From the NCBI RefSeq assembly GCF_016745505.1, contig NZ_JAERUC010000022.1, positions 1 through 45,527 of the forward strand: DNA of 45,527 nucleotides. Direction: 5' to 3'. This stretch comes from Streptomyces silvae (GTDB lineage Bacteria; Actinomycetota; Actinomycetes; Streptomycetales; Streptomycetaceae). The notes below the pieces were generated by a model. It saw only the letters and a list, made by a program, of their open reading frames with translations. It did not search any database and had not been told where the DNA came from. The translations under genes and the position numbers were made by a program. Shown piece after piece: positions 34,880 through 41,582 of this stretch. The stretch's first letter is position 1. Every line of letters starts with the position of its first letter.

Positions 34880-35902
34880 ATGCGAGCCGAACCCAGACCT
34901 CTGCGGTACCTCGACGGTGCCACCGTCCGGTCGCTGTGCGCGGAGATCGACCCGCTCACCGCGGTCACCGAGGCCTTCCTCGGAGTGCGCGCGCACCGGT
35001 CCGGAGTGGCGGCCGAGGCGGCGCTGCGCTGGCAGGCCCCCGACGGAGCCGCGGCCCGCAGCCTGGTCCTGCCCGCCTGGCACGAGGGCGCGTACGGATG
35101 CAAGGTCATCAACGCCAGCCTGGGCAATCCGGACCGGGGCCTGCCGCGTGCCGCCGGTCTGATCCTGCTCTTCGACAGCGAAACGGCCGAACCGGTCTGC
35201 GTCATGGAGGGCGCGCACATCAGTGCGCTGCGCACCGCAGCCGTCTCCGTCGCCGCGCTGCGCGCCGTCCGCCCGCTGTCCACCGTGGACCGGGTGGCCC
35301 TGCTGGGGTCCGGCGTACAGGCACGCACGCACCTGGGTCTGCTCGCGGCGCACGGCGCGGTGAAGTCGGTCAGCGTCTTCGACCTGTCGCCGGCCAGAAG
35401 CCGGGCGTTCGCCGAGGACCTGCGCACATCGCTGCCCCAGATCGAGTTCGAGATCGCGACCGACCCCGAATCGGCGGTCCGTTCGGCCCCGGTCACCCTC
35501 GCCTGCACGACGACCACGACCCCCTACGTCCCGCTGGCCTGGCTGCCGGAGGGTTCCGTCTTCGTCAACGTGTCCCTCGACGACGCCGCCGAGGACGTAC
35601 TCCTTGGCGTGGAGCACCTGTTCGTCGACGACTGGCACCTCGTCAGCGAGGACGACACCCGCCTCCTGGGCCGCCTCGCCGGAGCCGGGCGGGCCACCGG
35701 TCCGGGGACGGAGGCGCCGGGGGCCCGGCAGGTCGACGCGGACCTCGCCACACTGCTGGCGGGCGCCTACGAGCGCCCGATCACCTCCACCGACCGGACG
35801 GTGATCAACCCCTTCGGCATGGGCGTCCACGACGTGGCTCTTGCGACCCGCGTCCACTCCCTCGCCCGTGACAAGGGCGCCGGAATGCTTCTGCCCCGCT
35901 GA
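34880..35902 (+). CDS. sbnB: SbnB-like dehydrogenase releasing L-2,3-diaminopropionate
   Basis: This 340-aa member of the ornithine cyclodeaminase/mu-crystallin family has a Rossmann loop VALLGSGVQARTHL, the active-site-type Lys in YGCKVINAS and the family segment EGAHISALRTAA. With an SbnA-like synthase in the same cluster it is best read as SbnB, the NAD-dependent enzyme that splits N-(2-amino-2-carboxyethyl)-L-glutamate into L-2,3-diaminopropionate and 2-oxoglutarate. The ATG at 34880 has GAGAGGAAG upstream; an in-frame start at 34748 would run into the divergent thioesterase gene. The SbnA and SbnB genes are 20 kb apart, in different operons. A plain ornithine cyclodeaminase or alanine dehydrogenase is possible but fits less well. 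Confidence 0.87.
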   Translation: MRAEPRPLRYLDGATVRSLCAEIDPLTAVTEAFLGVRAHRSGVAAEAALRWQAPDGAAARSLVLPAWHEGAYGCKVINASLGNPDRGLPRAAGLILLFDSETAEPVCVMEGAHISALRTAAVSVAALRAVRPLSTVDRVALLGSGVQARTHLGLLAAHGAVKSVSVFDLSPARSRAFAEDLRTSLPQIEFEIATDPESAVRSAPVTLACTTTTTPYVPLAWLPEGSVFVNVSLDDAAEDVLLGVEHLFVDDWHLVSEDDTRLLGRLAGAGRATGPGTEAPGARQVDADLATLLAGAYERPITSTDRTVINPFGMGVHDVALATRVHSLARDKGAGMLLPR

Positions 35903-35926
35903 TCGCCGCGTTCAATCCGGCCTTCA

Positions 35927-35955
35927 TTGACCGGCCGATCGGGCCGGGCCAGTCT
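35927..35955 (+). promoter_or_regulatory. Possible promoter of the second tailoring operon
   Basis: TTGACC (35927-35932) and CAGTCT (35950-35955) are spaced 17 nt apart, a fair actinomycete promoter. Between the boxes lies an inverted repeat, CCGGCC (35931-35936) and GGCCGG (35942-35947), that could bind a regulator. The 168-nt gap has no gene, so transcription of the following operon may restart here. Confidence 0.4.
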
Positions 35956-36070
35956 GTTTCCCGGCGGTGCGGCGCACCGCGTTTTCCAAGTCCGTTGCGT
36001 GGTCCACGGCGCATCGCCGTGCCCCCGGAAAGTGCCGACGACCGAACGATTCAGGGTGGGGTGGAGACAC

Positions 36071-37786
36071 ATGGGCGACGACATATCCGCCGGCTCCCGT
36101 GCGGTGCGCGAGGTGGCGGATGCCTACGTCACGCAGCTCGCCCGGGTGGAGCCGGGCATCGCCACATGGCTGGGGGTTCCGCAGGGCCGGGGCGAGATGC
36201 CCGACCTCTCTCCGCAGGGCCGCGCCCGCATGGACGATGTGTTCCGCACGTCCCTGCGCGATCTGGACCGGGCGGAGCGGGCCGCGGCCGGCGCCCTGTC
36301 GCCCGAGGAGCGACGGTGCGGGCGCCTGCTACGCGAGCGCCTGGAGGCCGACCTGGCCATCAGCGTCGACGACGAGTACCTGCGGGAGATCGTCAATGTC
36401 TTCGGCCTGCAACAGCGCGTCCAGGACATCTTCCAGCTGATGCCGACGAAGACCGCGGACGACTGGACCGCGGTCGCGCGCCGGATGAGTCTCGTCCCGC
36501 GGATGCTCGACGGCTTCCGCGAGTCCCTGGCCCAGGGCCTGGACAAGCGCACCTTCGTCGCGGCCCCGCGACAGATCCTGGTCATCGCCGACCAGCTCGA
36601 CGCCTGGAGCCGCGACTGCGACGGCCGAGGCTGGTACGCGGGCTTCTGCGAGGCCGCCGACGTGCCGCCGGCCTTGCGGGCCGAACTCGACACCGCGGCC
36701 CGCAAGGCCGCGGCGGCACTGGCCGGACTGCGGGACTGGCTGCGCGCCGACCATCTGCCCGCGACCGAGGGCCGCCCTGACGGCGTGGGCGCCGACCGGT
36801 ACCGCACCTGGGCGCGGTTCTGGACGGGCGCCACGCTCGACCTGCGGGAGACCTACGCCTGGGCGTGGGAGGAGTACCGAAGGATCCGGGCCGAGATGCG
36901 GGCCGAGGCCGCGTCCGTGCTGCCGGGGGCCACCGCCGTCGAGGCGATGCGCCATCTCGACCTCCACGGCGAGGCCGTGGACGGGGTGGAAGCGGTGCGG
37001 CAGCGCCTGCAGGACTGGATGGACCAGGCGATCGACGACCTCGACGGCACCTACTTCGATCTGGCGCCTCCCGTGCGCGTGGTGGAAGCCGCCATCGCGC
37101 CGACGGGCACCGGCTCGGCCGCCTACTACACCCCGCCGAGCGTCGACTTCACGCGCCCCGGCCGTACCTGGCTGCCCACCCAGGGCCGTACGCGCTTCCC
37201 CCTGTGGAGCCTGCGCAGTGTCTGGTACCACGAGGGCGTACCGGGCCACCATCTGCAACTCGCCCAGTGGCGGCATCTGGGAAACGAGCTGTCGACGTAC
37301 CAGTCGGCCCTCGCCAGCATCGACGCCTGTACCGAGGGCTGGGCCATGTACGCGGAACGACTGATGGACGAGCTCGGCCACCTGCGCACCCCAGGCGAGC
37401 GCCTGGGCTTCCTCGACTGGCAGATGCTGCGCGCCGTGCGGGTCCTGGTCGACATCGGGGTGCACCTGTCCCTGGACATCCCGAAGGACGCGCCGGTCTC
37501 CGCCGGACAGAGCTGGACCCCCGGCCTCGCGCGGGAGTTCCTCGCCGCCCACAGCGGACAGTCCGCCGAATACCTCGACAGCGAGGTCAACCGCTACCTC
37601 GGCCTGCCCGGCCAGGCGATCTCCTACAAGCTCGGGGAGAAGGCCTGGATCGACGGCCGGACCGCGGCCGCGGCGGCCCACGCGGAGCGCGGAGGAAAGC
37701 TGGACCTGAAGTCCTGGCACTCGGCCGCGCTGTCGCTCGGCCCGCTCGGTCTCGACGACCTCCAGGACGAGCTGGCCCGGCTCTAG
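36071..37786 (+). CDS. DUF885-family metallohydrolase, second copy
   Basis: This 571-aa DUF885 protein has the metal motif HEGVPGHHLQ (His387, Glu388, His393) and CTEGWAMYAERL downstream. It is only distantly like the first copy at 10971: both keep HExxPGH and TEGWA, but the rest has diverged, so they are not a recent duplication and probably have different substrates. The ATG at 36071 lies after GGTGGAG; an upstream frame from 35927 is untranslated leader. It starts a run of genes with a PLP enzyme, a sulfotransferase and an N-monooxygenase. Its role is unknown; hydrolysis of a peptide or conjugate intermediate is the most one can propose. Confidence 0.87.
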   Translation: MGDDISAGSRAVREVADAYVTQLARVEPGIATWLGVPQGRGEMPDLSPQGRARMDDVFRTSLRDLDRAERAAAGALSPEERRCGRLLRERLEADLAISVDDEYLREIVNVFGLQQRVQDIFQLMPTKTADDWTAVARRMSLVPRMLDGFRESLAQGLDKRTFVAAPRQILVIADQLDAWSRDCDGRGWYAGFCEAADVPPALRAELDTAARKAAAALAGLRDWLRADHLPATEGRPDGVGADRYRTWARFWTGATLDLRETYAWAWEEYRRIRAEMRAEAASVLPGATAVEAMRHLDLHGEAVDGVEAVRQRLQDWMDQAIDDLDGTYFDLAPPVRVVEAAIAPTGTGSAAYYTPPSVDFTRPGRTWLPTQGRTRFPLWSLRSVWYHEGVPGHHLQLAQWRHLGNELSTYQSALASIDACTEGWAMYAERLMDELGHLRTPGERLGFLDWQMLRAVRVLVDIGVHLSLDIPKDAPVSAGQSWTPGLAREFLAAHSGQSAEYLDSEVNRYLGLPGQAISYKLGEKAWIDGRTAAAAAHAERGGKLDLKSWHSAALSLGPLGLDDLQDELARL

Positions 37787-37860
37787 GCCGCGCCCGCGAA
37801 AACCCTCCTGCCCCACAGACCACCAGTTCACCGCAACACTGTGACGGAAAGGAAGCAACC

Positions 37861-37905
37861 GTGAGCAACGGGCCGACGCGGGTGGAAGACGAGGCGCTGT
37901 TGTGA
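37861..37905 (+). CDS. 14-codon leader ORF coupled to the PLP-enzyme gene
   Basis: A GTG at 37861, with GGAAAGGAAG 4-5 nt upstream, opens a 14-codon frame, MSNGPTRVEDEALL, whose TGA overlaps the GTG start of the next gene by 4 nt. This is the best ribosome site in the gap, and the PLP gene itself has none of its own, so translation of the leader would carry ribosomes to it. The alternative is that a one-base error or mutation has split the true N-terminus of the PLP enzyme. Confidence 0.5.
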   Translation: MSNGPTRVEDEALL

Positions 37906-39200
37906 CGGGCGCCCGATTCACGACCCTGGCCGTCAGCGGCGCCTACGACCATGCGGAGTCGGCCCACCACCTCGGTGCGCTGAGCGAGCCCGCGCACCTG
38001 GCCACCGCGCAGAGTTTCCCGTCGATGGAGGCGATGCTCGCCGCCACCGCGGAGGACGGCGACGGGTGGGTCTACACGCGGCGGGGCAACCCGACGGTCC
38101 GCATCCTGGAGCACACCGTGGCGGCCCTGGAGGGATACCGGGTCGACGCCTCGGTGAGCGCCGCGCTCACCGCGACCGGGATGGGCGCGATCACCCTCGC
38201 CACGATGCCGCTGTTGTCCGCGGCCGCCGGTGACAGGCCCAACATCGTGGCGTCGCCGCAGTGTTACGGCTCCACCACCATGGTCTTCGACAAGCGGTAC
38301 GGGCAGGAACGCGGCGTCGATGTGCGCTGGGTCGACGACCCGCTGACGGTCGGGGACTGGGCCCGGCACATCGACGAGCGGACCCGGTTCCTCTACGCGG
38401 AGGTGCCGTCGAACCCGACGGTCCAGCTCGTGGACATCCCCGCGCTGTCGGAGCTGGCCCGGGCGGCTGGGGTCCCGCTCATCGTCGACGCGACCCTCGC
38501 CACGCCCGCCCTGCTCCGGCCGCTGGCGCTCGGCGCGGACATCGTGGTGCACTCGCTCACCAAGGCGGCAGGCGCCAGCGGCCGGAGCATGGGCGGAGCG
38601 GTGATCGCCCGGCACGGTCTGGAGCTGCGCGGCCAGCCCGCAGAGCTCTCGGCGGACTACGCGGGACACCTGCGCCGCGGTCCGCTGCGGGACATGGGCG
38701 CGGTCATCAGCCCGTTCAACGCGTGGACGATCCTCGCCGACATCCGGGAGCTGCGCGGCCGGGTGGACGTCATGTCCCGCACCGCGCTCGAGGTGGCACG
38801 CCACCTCGAGGGCCACGCCGGCGTCGTCGAGGTCTTCCACCCCGGACTCGAGAGCCACCGGTCGAACCACATCGCCAAGCGCGACATGTGGCTGGTCGAC
38901 AGCGAACTGGACGGGGGAGAGGCGGAGAACCGGTTCGGTTTCCTGCTCTGTTTCCGCCCGACCGGCGGCGTCCGGGCCGCCCACGAGGTGATGGACCGGC
39001 TCGCGCTCGTCTGGCGGGCGAACAACCTCGGCCAGGTCAGGAGCACGGCCACGATCCCCGGCGCCACCACACACAAGCAGGCCGCGGACGCCGGCACGGC
39101 CCGGGTTCCGGTGCCGCCGGACATGGTCAGGCTGAGCATCGGCATGGAGCACTTGGACGACATCGTCGCCGATCTCGACCAAGCGCTCCGAGCGCCGTGA
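37902..39200 (+). CDS. Cys/Met-metabolism-type PLP enzyme (gamma-elimination/replacement family)
   Basis: This 432-aa fold-type I PLP enzyme of the cystathionine gamma-synthase/methionine gamma-lyase family has the PLP Lys221 in HSLTKAAGASG, the early YTRRGNPTV motif that binds the cofactor phosphate of the neighbouring subunit, and VPSNPTVQLVDI. The usual K-Y-x-x-G-H after the Lys is altered to K-A-A-G-A-S, which suggests a specialised substrate. Related enzymes make gamma-substituted amino acids through a vinylglycine intermediate, for example in pipecolate synthesis. Here it may supply an unusual amino acid for an adenylation domain. The GTG start depends on the short upstream ORF. A sulfur-transfer role is possible. 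Confidence 0.85.
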   Translation: MTGARFTTLAVSGAYDHAESAHHLGALSEPAHLATAQSFPSMEAMLAATAEDGDGWVYTRRGNPTVRILEHTVAALEGYRVDASVSAALTATGMGAITLATMPLLSAAAGDRPNIVASPQCYGSTTMVFDKRYGQERGVDVRWVDDPLTVGDWARHIDERTRFLYAEVPSNPTVQLVDIPALSELARAAGVPLIVDATLATPALLRPLALGADIVVHSLTKAAGASGRSMGGAVIARHGLELRGQPAELSADYAGHLRRGPLRDMGAVISPFNAWTILADIRELRGRVDVMSRTALEVARHLEGHAGVVEVFHPGLESHRSNHIAKRDMWLVDSELDGGEAENRFGFLLCFRPTGGVRAAHEVMDRLALVWRANNLGQVRSTATIPGATTHKQAADAGTARVPVPPDMVRLSIGMEHLDDIVADLDQALRAP

Positions 39201-39275
39201 GATTTCGTGACACCACCCCCTGACGAACCCCATGGCTCCGGCCGTTTGCCGGGCCGAGCTGGCAGTAAGGAGACA

Positions 39276-40142
39276 GTGGAATTGGACGCTGCGTTGACCT
39301 CCGTGTACAGGACCCGGCTGGCGCTGATATCGCCGCCGCGCACCGGGTCGACCGCCGTGGCGCGGCTGCTGTGGCAGCACCCCGCGGTGACCCACCATTG
39401 CCACGAACCCTTCGAGGCCTGCTACTGGGGCGACCAGGGTCCGGAATCCGTCGAAAGCGTCCTGGCCAACCCCATGGAAGTGGCGTCCGGCCGCCGGGTC
39501 GCGCTGGCCGACGTGCCGCACGGCGGCGGCCTGTTGATGAAGGAGATGAGTTTCCAGCTCAGCGAGGCCCAGTTCGGGCAGCTCGTCGGGCTCGCCACGG
39601 CCGCGCCGGTCTTCGTGATCTGCGACCCCCGCCTGTCCACGACCTCCCGGCTGCGGATCGTGCGCCAGCTCAACGGCGCGGAGACCTTCCCGGTCTTCGA
39701 GAGCGGCTGGCAGTCGTTGCGCGAGCAGGTGGAGCAGTGCCGGTCACGGGGCGTCCCGTACGTCCTCGTCGACTCCGACGACCTGCGGGCCGACCCTGCC
39801 GGACTCACGGCCGCTCTGATGGCGGCGCTCGGGTTGCCCCCGGTCGTCGGTCTCGAGAGCTGGGCGCCCCGCCCCGGCTTGCAACTGGTCTCGCCCGAGG
39901 TGGGCGCCCTGATGAGCGACGTCCGCAAGGGGGACGACCCCTTCTACCGCAAGGTCCTGGGCAGCAGCGGAATTCAGCCCCGGGGCGAGGTCCGCTGGGA
40001 GCAAGAGGAAGAGATCATCGCCGCCGCCGGCCTCGCGGGCGACGTGGCGAAGTGGCGTTACTGGTACGAGGAGATGCGGGCGGACCCGGCACTGATCGTC
40101 GGCCGGTCCGCGGAACGGGAGAACAATGCTGACGCGGGATGA
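39276..40142 (+). CDS. PAPS-dependent sulfotransferase family protein
   Basis: This protein of about 288 aa starts with LALISPPRTGSTAVARLLW, the 5'-phosphosulfate loop of sulfotransferases, and continues with HEPFEACYWG. A 3'-phosphate site is plausible in the segment ICDPRLSTTSRLRIVRQL, where an Arg and Ser are expected. It would move sulfate from PAPS to a hydroxyl, amine or N-hydroxyl of the peptide or a precursor. AAGGAG ends 3 nt before the GTG at 39276 and 9 nt before a TTG at 39282; either may be used. It lies 18 nt upstream of the N-monooxygenase gene, which suggests the two act in sequence. The acceptor group is unknown. Confidence 0.8.
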   Translation: MELDAALTSVYRTRLALISPPRTGSTAVARLLWQHPAVTHHCHEPFEACYWGDQGPESVESVLANPMEVASGRRVALADVPHGGGLLMKEMSFQLSEAQFGQLVGLATAAPVFVICDPRLSTTSRLRIVRQLNGAETFPVFESGWQSLREQVEQCRSRGVPYVLVDSDDLRADPAGLTAALMAALGLPPVVGLESWAPRPGLQLVSPEVGALMSDVRKGDDPFYRKVLGSSGIQPRGEVRWEQEEEIIAAAGLAGDVAKWRYWYEEMRADPALIVGRSAERENNADAG

Positions 40143-40160
40143 CGCAATCCGAGGTGGCGC

Positions 40161-41582
40161 ATGACTGATCGATCCGACGTCCAGGCGACCGCGCCGACCT
40201 CCGAACCCGTGGATGTGCTCGGTGTCGGGTTCGGACCCGCGAACCTGTCGCTCGCCATCGCGCTCCAGGAGGAGCAGCCGGGTACGCGCGCCTTCTTCCT
40301 GGAGGCCGCAGCCCACCCGGTGTGGCAGGGAGGGTTGCTGCTGGACGGTTCCAACATGCAGAACCATCCCAATCGGGACCTCGTCACCCTGCGCAACCCG
40401 CGCAGTCGTTACAGCTTCCTCAACTACCTCTTCGAGCAGGGCAGGCTCATCGAGCACCTGAACCTGCCCCTGGAGTTCCCGCTGCGCAAGGAGTACGCGC
40501 AGTACATCGACTGGGTCACCCGGCAGTTCCGGCCACAGGTCGCGTTCGGCGCGCGGGCGACGGACGTCGCCGTGTCCGGGACCGGCGGCACCGCGCAGTA
40601 CGTGGTGACGTGCGCGGACGGATCGGAGCACCGGGCCCGGTCGCTGGTGGTGGGCACCGGCCGGACCCCGTTCGTCCCCGAGCCGTTCGCGGGCCTGGAC
40701 AGCCCCCGGGTGTGCCACCTCACCCGCTACCTGCACACCGTGCGCGAGCTGACCGGCGAGCCCCCGCGGTCGATCGCCGTCATCGGCGGCAGCCAGAGCG
40801 CCGTCGAGATCGTCCTCGACCTCGCCCACCGCTTCCCGCACGCGAAAATCGTCAACTACGTGCGGAAATTCGGGCTGCGGCTCAAGGACACCAGCCCGTT
40901 CAGCGAGGAGGGCTTCTTCCCCTCGTTCACGGACTACTACTACCGGGCGGACCGGGCGAGCAAGCGCGAGCTCGACGCGTACATGCGGCCCACCAACTAT
41001 TCGTCGACCGACGCCGATGTCCTGCACCATCTGTACGCGCTCATGTACGAGCAGCGCCTGGACGGCGACCAGCGGGTGTTCGTCCGCGGCAACAGCGCGA
41101 TCAGGACCGCCGAACCGGCCGGGACCGGAGTGCGCCTCGAGGTGGAGGAGGTGCACACGAAGGAGGTGTCGACGGACCACGCGGACCTGGTGATCCTCGC
41201 GACCGGATTCCGTGACCTCGGACCGGGAGAGCACCAGGAGCCGTATCCGGCGCTGCTGGCCGGCGTGATCGACCGCTTCCAGGTCGACGACGACGGCCAT
41301 CTGGTCGTCGAGCCGGACTACCGGCTGCGGTCCCACAGCGACAGCACCCCGCCGCTGTTCCTCAACGGACTGTGCGAATCGAGCCACGGCATCGGTGACG
41401 CGGGTTCGTTCAGTCTGCTGTCGCTGCGTGCCGAGACCATTCTGAATGGTCTCAGGGAGGCGGGTGGGACGGCTCCTGCACCGGACGCGGAAGCGTATGC
41501 GTGGGAAACAGAGGTCTTCGACCTCGCCGGCTCCCCGGAGCGGCAGCTGGAAGCGGCGTTCGACAAGGGGAGCATCCGATGA
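40161..41582 (+). CDS. L-ornithine/L-lysine N-monooxygenase family flavoenzyme
   Basis: This 473-aa class B flavin monooxygenase has the FAD loop VLGVGFGPANLSLA, a substrate segment QNHPNRDLVTLRNPRSRYSF, the NADPH loop IGGSQSAVEIV and the late ATGF motif. It belongs to the PvdA/SidA/IucD group, which N-hydroxylates the side-chain amine of ornithine, lysine or similar diamines. Dab or Dap made in this cluster would be natural substrates, either free or on a carrier: its stop overlaps the start of the A-PCP gene by 3 nt. No hydroxamate acyltransferase or formyltransferase is nearby, so the hydroxylamine may be sulfated, cyclised or oxidised instead. GAGGTGG precedes the ATG. Confidence 0.92.
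   Translation: MTDRSDVQATAPTSEPVDVLGVGFGPANLSLAIALQEEQPGTRAFFLEAAAHPVWQGGLLLDGSNMQNHPNRDLVTLRNPRSRYSFLNYLFEQGRLIEHLNLPLEFPLRKEYAQYIDWVTRQFRPQVAFGARATDVAVSGTGGTAQYVVTCADGSEHRARSLVVGTGRTPFVPEPFAGLDSPRVCHLTRYLHTVRELTGEPPRSIAVIGGSQSAVEIVLDLAHRFPHAKIVNYVRKFGLRLKDTSPFSEEGFFPSFTDYYYRADRASKRELDAYMRPTNYSSTDADVLHHLYALMYEQRLDGDQRVFVRGNSAIRTAEPAGTGVRLEVEEVHTKEVSTDHADLVILATGFRDLGPGEHQEPYPALLAGVIDRFQVDDDGHLVVEPDYRLRSHSDSTPPLFLNGLCESSHGIGDAGSFSLLSLRAETILNGLREAGGTAPAPDAEAYAWETEVFDLAGSPERQLEAAFDKGSIR

Noticed and set aside
35927..36070. N-terminal extension of the second DUF885 protein
   Set aside because: The frame is open, but the 48 extra residues are Arg-rich without homology-like pattern, and a good ribosome site precedes the ATG at 36071.
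7779..41582. A hydroxamate siderophore cluster
   Set aside because: Dab aminotransferase and N-hydroxylase would fit, but there is no hydroxamate acyltransferase or formyltransferase, no siderophore ABC importer, binding protein, reductase, or iron-box operator that I could see.
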